Below, piece by piece: positions 34,503-47,110 of a DNA stretch of 64,000 bases. A program made the position numbers and the translations under genes. Position 1 is the stretch's first letter; every line of letters begins with the position of its first letter. Under the pieces are notes generated by a model. It saw only the letters and a list, made by a program, of their open reading frames with translations, ran no database searches and was not told where the DNA came from. Source of the DNA: Vigna angularis (taxonomy: Eukaryota > Streptophyta > Magnoliopsida > Fabales > Fabaceae); NCBI RefSeq assembly GCF_016808095.1, contig NC_068971.1, positions 47,614,131-47,678,130 of the forward strand, in the 5' to 3' direction.

Positions 34503-35380
34503 CTCTCGTCACATCCAGGAGCGAAAAATAAGATCATTGGCAGTCCTGCGTCATGTTTTCATGCCGTAGATTCGTTGTGTTAGAGTGTGTTGCTACTGCA
34601 AATGCTATGAAAAGATAAATCTAATACAATACAATACAATAAAAAATCATAGAAGGTTTTGGAATGTTTATGCTTCTAGTATGGTTCCGTTTTGTATGTC
34701 AAACGTGTCTTCTGAAGTGAGACTGCTCGAGTTTAATTTTCACATGTTATCAAAATAACTATTTCTACAGAATTACTCAATTATAAACCATCTGAAGTAT
34801 AATTTTCAAAATAATTATTATAAACTAAACATATTATATGTAACAAATATAATTAACTGACTGCTTCAACGTCCGTAATAATATCTTAGGGATGAAGCAG
34901 TCCAAGTCATGAATCTGTATCGTTCGAACTCAGTCATTTTATCCTACCGAATCCCCAATGTAAGCTTCGATTTGGTGATTTGAAAGTTCCAACTCAATTT
35001 TCAACTCGTCCCTTCTATCTTTCTGCTTACCCCGGTAATCTAGTACGTCGAATTTAACTTGGGTAACTGTTCATCCTTGCATACAGCAAAAGTAAATAAA
35101 TTGCAATAAAATTTGTATCTGCATTTCCTGACCATGGAAATGGATGAGTCGAGTAAACCTTTCACAATCAGTAGGATAACTCAAATTGTACACGGCAATA
35201 GTTCTAAATAGTGGTGCTTTCACACCGCAAATTACAAATGAAACAGATAAATCCTAGTTTTAATTTATTGGATACTACTTCCAACATCCAATAAGTTTTT
35301 TGCAAGCAAAGTCTTGCACGGCCAGGATAGATAAACGTGAATCTTCATTATTGAAACCAAAAAATAAAAAAACCCATGTT
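34503..35380. other. Convergent 3' flanks of the GFA gene and NDUFS1
   Basis: No gene. It includes an ACAAT-rich run (AATACAATACAATACAATAA near 34625) soon after the GFA stop, likely within its 3' UTR, and the NDUFS1 3' UTR at the right end. Confidence 0.5.
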
Positions 35381-38300
35381 TCACTTCTTCAACAGCGTAG
35401 CACTGCATTGTGCCATTATCTTTGATGCCCTGGTTATGGCGTCAGTCATATAGAAATTTTCAATTACAGTCCCGAATGGAGTTGTGTCTACCTTCTGAGT
35501 GAAGGACGGTCTCAATGAAGATGGCAATGTGGCTGGCTCTCTCTCATCCACGTTCACAAGGTTTGGGGCTACATTCCTGATTCGGGCACGAACAGCCCCA
35601 ATTGTATCATAGGGAAGACGCACTCCTGCCACCTCAGACAGAGCTCGAATTATTTTCCAATCATCTCTGGAGTCACCAACGGTTGGAACAGCAGGCAACG
35701 TTTGTTGCGTGCATCCTTCTGTATTTTGATAGGTCCCTTCCTTCTCACTGAATGCTGCCGTTGGTAAAACAACATTTGCACGGTAAACACTTTTGTCACC
35801 ATGGTGACCTTGATAAACAACAAAAGCATCATCTGGGATCTTGTCTAAGTTCACATCATCAGCACCCATCAAATATACAAATTTTGCAGACTCGAGGCTT
35901 TTCTCAGATTGCGGAACAAGTCCAAGGTCAAGTGCAGCAGCCTGGGAAGCATGGAGAAGCAACACATTAAGGCCATTCCAGTCAGGTCTGACAACATTTG
36001 CCTTTTGTGCAATGGTTTCAACAGCAGCAAAAATTGCATCCTGGTCCTTCCTCTCAAAAACCCCGGCACCAACAATGATAACAGGGTTTTTGGCATCTGA
36101 TAGTGTCTTGAAAAATGGGTGGCGACCCTCAGCAATTTCAACAAGTGTTTGAGGGTCAGTACCCAGATGTTTGTGGTCATAGTTGAAATCAGTAGCAGGC
36201 CCAATGTACCCAACTTTGGCTTGGTTTGATCTGACAGTCTTGCGTATTCTGGCATTAACCATAGCAGCTTCTACTCGTGGCTGCAAATTTGAGAATGAAC
36301 ACATAAGACAATTAAAGACAACAGAAGCGACAAAAGGTTATGCATGCATAGAAGATCCCAGCTCTATATATAACCAGTAGATGAGCTAAGTCAAAACACA
36401 AACTTCTAAAATTTTACAGGGTTGAAAACTAAAGCTCCTCCATGGCATAAAAGGCCCAACCAAAACAATTTATCAAAATCAAATCCAGTGCAGAAACATA
36501 TTTTCAAAAAAAAAATCAATGATAAGAAAAACTCATTTTCCAAAGCAGAATGTCGTTGTAAGACTTCAGACCAACCTCTCATAGCTGTTGTCAGCCTATA
36601 AAGAGGATTGAAGGTATCCAAGAAAAGCGACAAAAGAATAGAATACTTTATTATGTGAAAAAAGCCAAAACATGGGATTCCTATTTTGTTGACAAGTTAA
36701 AAAAATAGGAAAAAAAACTGTAGAATAATTAAAATTACATCAGTGGATTGTTAAATCATTATGAGATGAAGTACCAAAAGAAAATCTACAATCTATATAC
36801 AGGAAACTTTAAAATACAGAGATACAATGAAAATAAATTAGGTAGTGACAAATACCTGGGAACCAACCAATAGGAACACATCCGCTTTTTCAAGACCAGC
36901 AATGCTGGTATTCATAATATAACCCGATCTGAAATCAGCATTAGTATTTACACCAATGCCTTCACCCCACACATCATTTGACCCCATCCTATTTAAGAAA
37001 TCTTTTAGGGCAATCATGGACTCGGCATCAGAAAGTTTCCCAGCTACTCCAATAATTTCTTCTGGTTTAACTTGGTGGGCAATATCTGCTATCACAGAAA
37101 GGGCATCACGCCAGTTAACAGCCTTAAAGCGTCCATCAGGACCACGAATCATGGGGTCATTTAACCTCTGCCTCTTTAAACCATCATAGCAAAAGCGGGT
37201 TTTGTCTGAAATCCATTCTTCATTTATATCCTGCAGTGGGCAAGCAGTTCAAGCTTCAAAAATAGCAAAACAAAGACCAGAAACAACCTCTTCTCTCCCT
37301 GAGAAGGGTTTTATGTTAAAGAAAAAAGAAGACGGTGATTTTTCCATTGGTAATAGACAAAGTTTTCCCAAAGCACAAAAATATAAAACACTGTAAGAAC
37401 TATAAATTCAACACAAAAAATGATAAATGAAAATCATTGGTTCCAAAAGATCAGCAGTTACAGGGGATCCTCACAGGTCGGTCATGTAAGTACAATAAGG
37501 ATTCTCTAAAATTTTAACACATTTGGATTCTCTCACGTGAGCTTCTCATGAAATACTAATATGGAGAAAGGCACAAAATTATTTGAATAACAGTTAGTGT
37601 GGCCAATACAGTGCATGCAGAACTCTGTAAAGCATTCTCTCTCTGCATGGCCCTACCATAAAAAATTAAAAGAGAGGATCTAATTGCAGTAAAAATACAT
37701 TAACATCGTACAACAATTTATTCAAAGTCAAAGGCACAATCGCACTCAAAACCTTACATCTCCAACAACCCTCTACCAAAATAATAAGACCAGTCAAATA
37801 TCTCAGTAAAGCAAACCTATGAATGGTAGTGTAATATCACAGGTTAAAACCTCATTATTTTATTTTGAAAGTATTGGAGATCCCACATCCACGGGAGATA
37901 AGGTTAGTTTACGGTATATAAGTAGGAACAAACCTTATCATCTTACAAGTCAATTTTGTGAGAATGAGTCAGGCTTAAACTTGCTTCACAATATGATATT
38001 GAAGTTTATCCTAACAAGGTTTGTTGAACCTATTTTTTCACTCGTTATCGATCACTCACAAATATCTAGTTTTCGCATAAGATGTCCATGCCTCAACGTA
38101 TAGGGATATGTTAGAGATCTCACATCCACAAGATATAAGATCAATTTACAATATATAAGTGAAAACAAATCTCACCTTACAGACTAGTTTTGTAAAAGTA
38201 AGTTAGGTGTAAACTAGCTTCCTAGTAGAAAGTATGGTTATCCATTGACAAATAATCAGAAAACCACTTATTGGTTTATTTGATCTCACAAGATCATGTT

Positions 38301-41231
38301 AATTTTTTAGAACATCATCTTTAGTATGAAATAGGATGAATTGAGACGATATTTTGTAAGTACACAATTATTTTGAATAAATTCACTATTTCTTTCGTTT
38401 CCAATCGTTTGGAAAGAGGAAGAAGTTTCTTTTGTTCTTTTCTCAACAATTTTTGATCCCTAGTAGACCTAGCGAACCTTTAAGGTTTTCTTTTTCTTCT
38501 TTAATTTTCAATATTACAACATTGTACTTATTTCTAGGTTTAATTACTCATTTATTCCTTATAGTTGTACAAACTTTACCACTTAGTTTTAATGCTTAAA
38601 AATTATATAATTCAGTCCCTACACATACTGTATTAACATCAGCTTACAAGCAACAATTCTTTTACTAAACAAACTCAAAACAAGGAAAAGTATTTTTCAA
38701 GCACTAGCAAACACGGGAAAATGGTTTTTCTTAGAGAAATTAAATAATTTAAAAAACCACAAAGAAGCAGCAACCACAAACAGTTCAGCAAAATATTTCC
38801 ATGAGAAAACCGAACCTCATTTAAACGAGGAACAATGCGCATCACTTCAGGTCCTCTACTATCAATTCGAATATTGGAGCCAACAGCATCAGTAACATCG
38901 ATGGTCTCTGTGCCCTTCAACTCCCAATTTCGGGCTTTAAATGCAAACGGTTTTGAAGTTAGAGCTCCAACAGGACAGATATCTATGACATTTCCAGAAA
39001 GCTCACTTGTCAAAAGTTTTTCAACATATGTCCCAATCTCTTCTCCACTTCCACGACCTAACATGCCAAGATCCTGAACCCCAGCGACCTCAGTGGCAAA
39101 TCTAACACACCTGTTGCAATAAAGAAACATTCCACCAGATCCCTTTCAAGCACTCAGACTTTCAAGCATCCAGACAACATTGTTTTACCAAGGCAATTTA
39201 ACTGATAGCAAGACGAGTTTCTAAAATGTCAAAGGTTGGGTTTCAAACATTAAAAACACATGCCAAATGTCAAAAGCAGAAACAAAAACCAAAGATGGCC
39301 CTCAGCTCACATCAAAAAGTAACAAAACAATCACACACTTTCAGCATATGCAAGTTAAATTGGCCCGTGAACTTTCATTAACTATAATAAACACTATTTC
39401 ATTTTGAACAGAATTATGCAACATAGAGGGTCCTTAAATTTTACAAGAATACTATTCAAATGAAAATTCTACAGATCAAAGTATTTCACAGTATTTTAAA
39501 TAAACTATTAAAAAAAAGTCATAAACACGACTTCCAACATATAGTTTTTTTTTTTATTAAAATCGCATTCCCAATAACCAGATGTGCAGGGAAAAATAGA
39601 ATATTAAAATCTGCATTAATAGTAGCAAGATTTGCAGGGGAAAACAGAATACTAAAATCTGCATTCACAACAATCAGATTTGCAGGGGTAAATATTATGA
39701 AGTATAGTCCAATATTGACCTTGTACATTGAATGCACCGAGTCATCACAGTCTTCACCAGAGGTCCAAGATTTTTATCTACCACAGATCTCTTCACTTCA
39801 GTAAACCGGCCGCGATCAGAACCGAATGCCATAGACTGATCCTGAAGATCACATTCCCCACCTTGATCACAAATTGGGCAATCTAATGGATGATTCATCA
39901 ATAAAAACTCCATCACCCCCTCTCGAGCCTTCTTTGCCACAGGTGTGTCAGTCTTAATTTTCATCCCTGAAGATGAACATCTTATCTTATTAGACTACAT
40001 GTTCAATAAGAACCATAGCAGCAACTGGTTAAAAACTTCATTAAACAAAATCCAAGGATGCTTATCTGTTTTTGTGCGTTTGACTGTATATGAATATAAA
40101 TTAAGTAATATCTGATCAAGAAAACGAAGACACCACAAGCAAAACCGACTGGCAAATTATGATTTCTCCTCCAAATGTCTGACATTTAAAATTTAAAATT
40201 TAAAAAATAACAATACACTACGGTGCAAATAAAGAACAAGAGAGAAAAACTAAAGTAATGAAATTGTGCACAAACTACTTCACATGAAAGCTGCAAAATG
40301 AGCAATAAATTGTCATGTAGAACAAGTTTGTTGAGTTCGCCCAACTATCTTAAAGTCATCTAATCAAATTTCTGGCTGAGTTATCTACAAAATTTTAAAA
40401 GGTCGATGGATATAAATTAAACTCTATTACAGAACGCATATATGTCAGCTGGCGACTAAATGATGTATTCAATATAACTCAATCGAATATCTCGAGCATC
40501 ACCATCATCCACAAATTGTAATGTTCATACGACATCAACCGATCAAAGTTGACAACTATTCCAACGACTTAGAAAACTGAACAACATCAAGAAACCTGAA
40601 ACTCAACAACTAAGTTCGAGAATGCCAATCTAAAATTCTATCCAGCGGAAATCAGACTCAAATAATCAAACTAAAATAAGTCACGATACACATAATCACT
40701 CGAATCACCAAAAATATCAAAATCTAACGATCTAAATCATCATCATAGAGGATAATCACAAAACAGACACGCAAATCATCACTCTAACACAAATGGTATG
40801 AGCTAACCAGGAAGAGCGGGCATGGCGCAAGAAGCGACAGGTTTGGGCGATTTCTCGACCTCGACGAGGCACATGCGACAATTTCCGGCGATGGAGAGTC
40901 TGCTGTGGTAGCAGAACCGCGGGATATCGACGCCGGCGACCTCGCAGGCCTGGAGAACGGTCATTCCCTTGGGGATTTTCACGGGGTAACCGTCCACGAA
41001 GACCTCGATGGCATCGTCGGGGTTTGAGAAGTGGACGCGCGCGCCGGCGAGCGGAGTCCGCGGCGGAAGATCGACGGGTGGTGGCTGCGCCGGCTGCGCG
41101 GCGGAGGCCTCGGGATTGCAAAGCTGAGGCTTGGAGACGATGGTTCGGAGGAAAATGGTAGGGTTTTGGGAAGAGAGGAGGAGCCTCGAGGTGGGCCTGA
41201 CGGCCTTCGAAGCTAGCAAACCAAACCCCAT
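35381..41231 (-). CDS. NDUFS1: NADH:ubiquinone oxidoreductase 75 kDa Fe-S subunit (NDUFS1), 746 aa
   Basis: Five minus-strand exons: 41231-40808, 39966-39720, 39110-38816, 37230-36856 and 36280-35381 (2241 nt with stop; all phases agree). It is the largest peripheral-arm subunit of mitochondrial complex I and carries three Fe-S clusters that pass electrons from NADH toward ubiquinone. Seen in the protein: mitochondrial presequence (about residues 1-60); 2Fe-2S ferredoxin domain with C107, C118, C121 and C135; the His-Cys 4Fe-4S site ([19 protein letters not shown]); a second 4Fe-4S site (RCIQCTRCVRF, split by an intron, and CPVGAL); then the molybdopterin-oxidoreductase-like C-terminal domain. 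Length agrees with Arabidopsis (EMB1467). Its intron 3 contains a TRIM element, and its 5' end and exon 4 exist as partial copies at 11205-11930 and 8140-8640. Confidence 0.96.
37872..38227 (+). mobile_element. TRIM (miniature LTR retrotransposon) in NDUFS1 intron 3
   Basis: Two direct repeats of about 120 bp, 37872-37993 and 38109-38227, share GGAGATCCCACATCCACGGG-like starts (second copy TGTTAGAGATCTCACATCCA), TATATAAGT, CTTACAAGTC/CTTACAGACT, and AGGCTTAAACTTGCTTC-type ends. The first is followed directly by TGATATTGAAG, a decayed form of the TGGTATCAGAG primer-binding site. The 115-bp centre (AACAAGGTTTGTTGAACCTA and so on) has no coding capacity. The five bases GAAAG flank the element on both sides (37867-37871 and 38228-38232). 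The LTR divergence shows it is old. Confidence 0.85.
38537..38635. repeat. Solo terminal repeat of a MULE-like MITE (tentative)
   Basis: GGTTTAATTACTCATTTATT followed by words like TTAGTTTTAATGC and TTCAGTCCCTACAC resembles one arm of legume TIR elements whose arms carry repeated 'agtccct' words. No matching opposite arm found within NDUFS1 intron 3. Confidence 0.35.
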
Positions 41232-41590
41232 TTTCTCTTTTTTACTTTCTGATTCGCTTTCTCTTTCTTTCGATAGATAATGGCTTTGTTTGGAGTGGGA
41301 GATGGGGATGCAACACGCGAGGGTCGCAGATCGTTGAAGGAATCTTCGGTTTTTGAAGCTGCGATGTGAGTGAGTTTGATGGTGAAGAAGGAACTGGTTT
41401 TTCAGATTTGGGTGGGTAGAATGATCCGATACTCGATTTGGGTTTTACCCGACCCGAAACTAATAAATGGTTGAAAATGAATTGCTGACTTTCCATTTCA
41501 ATGTTGAAAAAAAATGGAGTTTCTAGACTTTTTCGAGAAGGCCCATTGACAGCCCACTCAATATGAGCATAAAACAAAAAAGGGCAATTC
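41232..41590 (-). promoter_or_regulatory. NDUFS1 promoter and 5' UTR
   Basis: It contains a C/T-rich leader on the minus strand and the GGCCCA-containing block AAGGCCCATTGACAGCCCAC at about 41539-41558. Conservation with the copied promoter at 11456-11805 marks the part carried in the duplication. Confidence 0.55.
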
Positions 41591-42344
41591 TTCTTGCATC
41601 CTATGATTTCAAACTGCATCTCTATAAATATAAAAATTTCAAATTTATCTTATATTTTAGATTTCATGTTTCATTTCTGAATTGCTTAATTTAGAAACTT
41701 TATAGATTATACCATTTAGAACATTAAATATTAATATTTTTTTTAAAATGTATAATCTAAAATATAAATTTGTATTATTTATGGTAAATATAAAATACAA
41801 CATAAAAAAATGCAGTATAAGTCACACAATTCCAACTACAAATTTATATTATGGAATATGTAATTTAGAATAACTTTTTATTTTAGATTATATTTTATAT
41901 AATACAATCTAGGATACATAATAAAAAATATATTCTGAACTTAATAGAAAATTTAAATTTGTATTATAAAATGTACTATATAAAATACAAATCTATATTG
42001 TCGATTGCGTTTCAAGTTGCATATTTCTTAGTAAAAGTAAAACAAATTTATATTCTAAATTATATTTTATACCAAATAGAATAAAAAATTATTTAAAGTT
42101 GTACAGTTTAAATATAGTTTTCAAATAAAGCAAGTTGCTAAGACAACTTAATTGGAGAAAGGTTTTATTAACTCTGACAGAGTGAAAAATTACATTTGCA
42201 AGCATGGAATGTAACTATATTGAAGAAGAACTTGCAAAGGGGATGCATGACTGGTATAGGAAGAAAAAAAAGAAAAGAAATGGAGAAGATAAGAACAAAA
42301 ATGGTAATTTCACTACCTATGGAGGTGAAGTATTTTTTATATAA
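41591..42344. other. Segment present upstream of NDUFS1 but absent from its copy
   Basis: The copied promoter at 11745-11930 matches 41520-41583 and then directly 42344-42460, joining at GGCAAAGTATTTAT. The roughly 760 bp between them is therefore an insertion in the parent or a deletion in the copy. It is AT-rich with several ATTTAGATTATA-like words; I see no clear terminal repeats or target duplication. Confidence 0.5.
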
Positions 42345-44096
42345 AGGCAAAGTATTTATTTTTGAACAAACAATATAATCCCTTTTTGATTATACAGTCA
42401 TGTTTAATTATAAATTTAAATATACTAATTATCTTAGTTTATATAAAAAATTATTTTAAACTCTAAACCCTCTACCTATAACCTACAACACAAGTTCATG
42501 TTGTTTTGAATATTTAACAACAAAAGAGATCCCATAACAATAACGAGATATATGTCCTTAAAAAAATTGCATCATACATTATAAAAGAAATGGTGCAACT
42601 TCAAAAAATACATAATGCACAAGTCATGGTTTTCACACACGCCCATCAATATCTACCATATGCACACACCATAGTAGTCATCACCAAAAAGCTGCAAACT
42701 TTTATCCAACACAAAAGCATTGTTTACAGTATTACACATCTCATTGATTACAATATATCCCATTTCCTTAAGTATCTTTAATATCACAAAATACCCCCAT
42801 CTATTTGGTTAGTAAGACAATGTGTTTATTTCCCACTATTGTCAATATCCCATTATTAACAAATATCCTACCATGACAACCACCACTTCAATAATATCAT
42901 CTAATCGTGTCAACCTATATATAAATAAATAAAATACAATTACAATGTCAAATAACCATGTCCACCAAAAAAACATATATTACAACTCACCCTCAAAAGA
43001 GTCCAACACTACTGCATAAATGGGAGACCACAACCAATAGACAAAGAAACACAAAACCCCAGATCCAACAATAAATGATAAAACCCTCAAAAGAAACCAA
43101 CTCCCAATGCCATCACACTTGTTGTCTTGTATCACAAACTCGTAATCCTCAAATGACGAACTCCTACTCCCAAGACATAAATACCTTAACATATGAAGAA
43201 CTTGAACGTCATCACACTTGCTGTCATGATAATAACAAATCCAAATCTCGCTGCACCTTCGCACTCATACCCCAATAACAAAAATATTTTCACAAGAAAC
43301 TTAAACATCTCAAGAACTCTTCACATACATGTTAACAAAACCCTACCACATATTCAACCCTAGTGACTCTCCCATTAATGATTTTTATGTCATCACTAAT
43401 TTGGACCAAATTAAATAATTTTTAAAAAATTGAAAGAACAAATTGAAAAAAACAAAAATTAAAAATCTTATTGAATTTTTGAAAGAAATTAGAAAAGTAA
43501 ACGAGTATTTAAACCTTAAATTTATTATCCATGACAACTACATTTCATGGATCAACCGGCCAAATTAAAATCATTTAACAAAATTTCAACAATTCAGATT
43601 TTATCTCAATATTACACCTAAAATATAGGTTACCAATTGAATTAGTGCAATGTTAATATTAGTTTTGGATGCAAGTAATTTTATAACAATGATTATCAAG
43701 TGACATGATGTTTATGTCTGTATGCTTTCGTTTTCAAAAGTTGTAAAGCTTAATATAAATTTTCAACTGCTATGAAAAAACTACCTCAATAAAGCTATTA
43801 TTTTCTTCTTCTTCCTCAAGGCAGAGAGTTATTGCTTCTAATTGATTGACAATTTCAAAAGCTCCAAGCGAACACCACATATATATCCTTTTTCTTAAGA
43901 GACATTTGAAGACTAAAATCAAACTTCTAATGTTTAGGTATCATTGAAGACTAAAATCAAACTTCTAATGTTTAGGTATCATTCAAACGCTATTGATTTC
44001 ACTTTCCAAAACACAATCTCCATGATTCTAGTTTCTTTGAACTAACCGACATAGAAAAGGTTAGAGTTACAGCTAGAGAATTAACATTACAAGACA
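42345..44096. other. Intergenic DNA between NDUFS1 and SPCS3
   Basis: No gene supported. A 94-residue minus-strand frame at 42980-43264 has no recognisable family and no splice or promoter support. Around 43430-43520 there is a TTGAAAGAAATTAG-rich half of a TIR-type repeat ending TTTAAACCTT. A perfect short tandem duplication sits at 43906. Confidence 0.45.
43906..43981. repeat. Perfect 38-bp tandem duplication
   Basis: The unit starting TTGAAGACTAAAATCAAACT and ending GTTTAGGTATCA occurs twice back to back (43906-43943 and 43944-43981) without mismatch, implying a recent slippage or repair event. Confidence 0.95.
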
Positions 44097-46246
44097 TCAT
44101 CTATATTCCTCTGGCAATCTGAAACCTGGCATGACTATTTTATCTGCAAACATTTTGCCAGTCTTAGGCATAACATGCCAATGAATAGTCAGGTTATATT
44201 CTTTGCCGCGCAAATTGCTTCCCTGAACATGAAAAAATAAAAATATTAAGGCTTAAAGAAATATGAAGCAAATCATATATTAGTCATAAAACATGCTTAG
44301 ATTTGTGTACCTGGTCAATGAAGCGGTACTTATTTGATGTATGAATCCAAAACTTGGCGTGCTCTTTAGAGGGTATAATACCATCCCATAGAGATATCTG
44401 TAAAATGGAATTCAAGAACCTAAGCAACATTTATGACACAACATAGAAGGAGATAAATAGCACGCAAGCTATCGAGTGACATGAATAGTATAAATAAAAT
44501 CTAGCACCATTCTTATGGTCTCTTTCTATTTTTTTCCGTTATAAAAAGGAGCTGGAAAACTTATAATAGAAATAATTATATTTCAAATGCAGATACAAAC
44601 AAACAAATGTGCTCATACCTGATTCACGGAATGCTTAGGAGTTTCATACTCGGCAGCAAGAAAAACAAAAACCTGCAACCATACAAAATGAAAAAAACTA
44701 TGTCCATGGACAGACCTGAAATTATAGCTTCCAAAATATTTGCAATAATAACTAGTCAGATATAAGAATCTCATGGGTAAGAAAAATAAAGCAGAACCAA
44801 GGTTTCCACAGAAATACAATTTTTGTACACAGAAAAAAGAATGGGCAAGAATAGATATATATCATGAAATTAAACATGATATAATAATAGGCAAGTCAAT
44901 TTAAACATTAAGATACGCACTATGCTGGGAAGCATAGAAAAGAAAACAAACACTCATTTCGTAAGGATCAAGTTGAAGAAATAATGTTTCACTTTCTCTA
45001 AAAACTCTCACTGAGAGGGGTAACCTTTCCAGAATAAATTCAACCAAAACATGGGCAAAGTTGATAATATGACAAGGCATGAAAACATTATAAATTTTCA
45101 TTCTCGCTCCTCCAACCAAGAACAGCCTTCTTACTTTTGAGAGGCAAATGGAGTAAAGACAAAGCACTTTAAATGAAAAATCAAAATTAAAGGGAATAAC
45201 CTGTTTTGTGTTCCATGTAAAAAGGGACTGCAAATCTGCTGATATGTTCAATGTCATGCTGATCTGTAAAAATACAAAGGCTTCCACATGAGATTAAATA
45301 ACGAATAAAGATGACCTCTTAATAACAGCTAAAGGGATTAGATGCAAACTGTTTCACTTTGAATTCTACAACAATTCTGAATCCATAATTAATTCCTTAT
45401 TGAAGCAACTTTAGGTAGCTTTTGCACTGATAAAAAAAATTAAACTGAGTCTTACTACAAACTTGTTTTTACAATAAAACATCCAAACATAAATAACAAA
45501 ACTTCAATGTCAATTTTAACCGAAATCAAATATCAAAATCAACTTTGTAACCGCTCATCCAAACACACTACAATATGCTCATTACGACATACGATATCCA
45601 GATCATGATATCATAAATGTGCAATTCAAATTATGAGCAGCATCAAACTCATCAGGTAAATGCCTAATCAAACATTTGGTGCCAGATTTGTTTGTCTTAG
45701 TCGTTGCACTTGGAGTTTACTCGTTTAGTTCACAAGTATACACTTTATTAATCCGTTTTAGTCTATAAAATTCGACGCAAAGACTATTTGGCACAATTTA
45801 GGGTATGAGAACTAAAACATTAAGATTGTGCAGGCAGGAGAGAAAATAAGTAATTGAAGATGTTGAAGAGTGAGATTGAGAAGTAATGCAGGCAAAGTAA
45901 AGAACATAAATGAGGAGAAACCCTGGCATTAGAACGGGCGAAACCTAGATTCTAAAAACGGTAGAGATTGATTGTAAAGGAAGATGAATAAGTTACCTCG
46001 TCATTGGCGTTGGGCTGCTTCTGAAACCAGTTGATGTTCAAGACCTACATAGAGTGAGTGAGTAAAGGGCATGGGCATGGATCCATAAAGCAGAAATGTA
46101 AATGGAAAGAAAGAAGAGACCTGGACTTGGGCAGAGGGAGAGGGAGAATTGAAGTTGTCGGAGAGAGAGGCCATGCCGCACATAAGAGCCAGAATGGTGA
46201 CGGCAAAGGTCAGCAACGCGTTCGCTCGATATCCCAGTGAATGCAT
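44097..46246 (-). CDS. SPCS3: Signal peptidase complex subunit 3 (SPCS3, SPC22/23), 167 aa
   Basis: Six minus-strand exons, all phase 0: 46246-46121, 46044-45997, 45263-45201, 44672-44619, 44397-44311 and 44222-44097. SPCS3 is the essential accessory subunit of the ER signal peptidase, a single-pass protein with a lumenal domain that positions the catalytic subunit. Seen here: short cytosolic N-terminus ([10 protein letters not shown]), one membrane segment at about residues 10-27 ([16 protein letters not shown]), then the lumenal beta-sandwich with [51 protein letters not shown] and [17 protein letters not shown]. Length equals the usual plant protein. The start is fixed by the ATG at 46246; an in-frame GTG six bases upstream is not a plant start. 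Confidence 0.95.
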
Positions 46247-46449
46247 TTTCACTTTGCAGCCTGACTCTCAGAGAGAGAAGAGTTGATGCTGAGAGTATGT
46301 TTAATTGAAATTTAATATCAAGAATAAGCAAGTTTAATTTAAAATGGAATTTCAATTAATTGAAAAATGATTTCTTTAATGATGTATTAATTAGAATAAA
46401 AATAGTTAAAGTTGAATTATATTTGTCATAAAAAATAGAATGAAACTTT

Positions 46450-47110
46450 AAACTCTACCAGGGGACTGGTTATGGCTTGAACAATTTCGCGAAGTTTATG
46501 GGAAAGTTCTTCCTTTAGAGTGCTCACAAATAAATAGATGACATTGATATTTATGTGTATGCAAAATTTGGAAGCTAGAAGGGGGAGAGTTTCGAGTTAC
46601 TTAATTTGAGGTAAACCTGTAGCTGTCTCAGTGCAAGATATCAGTGGAAACACATTTTCAGTATGTGACCTTTTTGGTATGCCGGATGCCTGCACCCATG
46701 ATTATTTCTTTTAATTGTGTCTTCAAGCTTATTGCTTAGGATCATGGAGTCACGGAATGGATGTGATGTTGTGTATTCTTCAAGCTATTCAGTAATGTTT
46801 AGTAATAATAAGTTTATAATTTATCTGATTTGTAAGTTGAACTTTGAGGTGAATACTGTACTTTCATAGCTCCTCCACTTCTGTTAGTATTTATTCATCT
46901 AAAAAAAATTCCGTGTTTAATTTACGCGAGCCTAGCTAAATTTCTCACTTTGATAGGCAAAATTCTTTCCCCGTCCCATCATTTTCTTTCTTTCATTGGA
47001 GAATGAGAATCCAATTGTCACTGAATTTTTATTATTGACTCTGATTTTTCTCCAATCAACTTTGCTGTTTTAAGGAGCCTAGTGATAACAACTGGTTTTC
47101 CATTATCCAA
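46450..47110 (+). pseudogene. Coding-less copy of the GFA/CENP-V gene leader region
   Basis: Aligns colinearly with 33160-33850 in the same orientation. Shared words: GTTTATGG(G)AAAGTTCTT, GTGTATGCAAAATTTG, TTTGAGGTAA (the presumed leader-intron donor), CAGTGGAAACAC, CAGTATGTGACC, GAATG(G)ATGTGATGTTGT, TTTATTCATCT, CGTGTTTAATTTA and GCGAGCCTAG. It fades near GGAGCCTAGTGATAACAACT (47075-47095), which resembles GGAGCCTGTGACCG just after the intron acceptor at 34027. No GFA coding sequence follows, so the copy stops just short of the start codon. It lies 200 bp upstream of SPCS3, in divergent orientation. Confidence 0.75.

Noticed and set aside
35752..36255. Open frames overlapping NDUFS1 exon 5 on both strands
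   Set aside because: Shadows of the strongly supported NDUFS1 reading frame.
42980..43264. 94-aa minus-strand frame with hydrophobic stretch
   Set aside because: Starts in repetitive intergenic DNA, no family resemblance, no promoter or splice context.
43906..43981. Short direct repeats as a CRISPR-like array
   Set aside because: Two contiguous copies without spacers, in a plant nuclear context.
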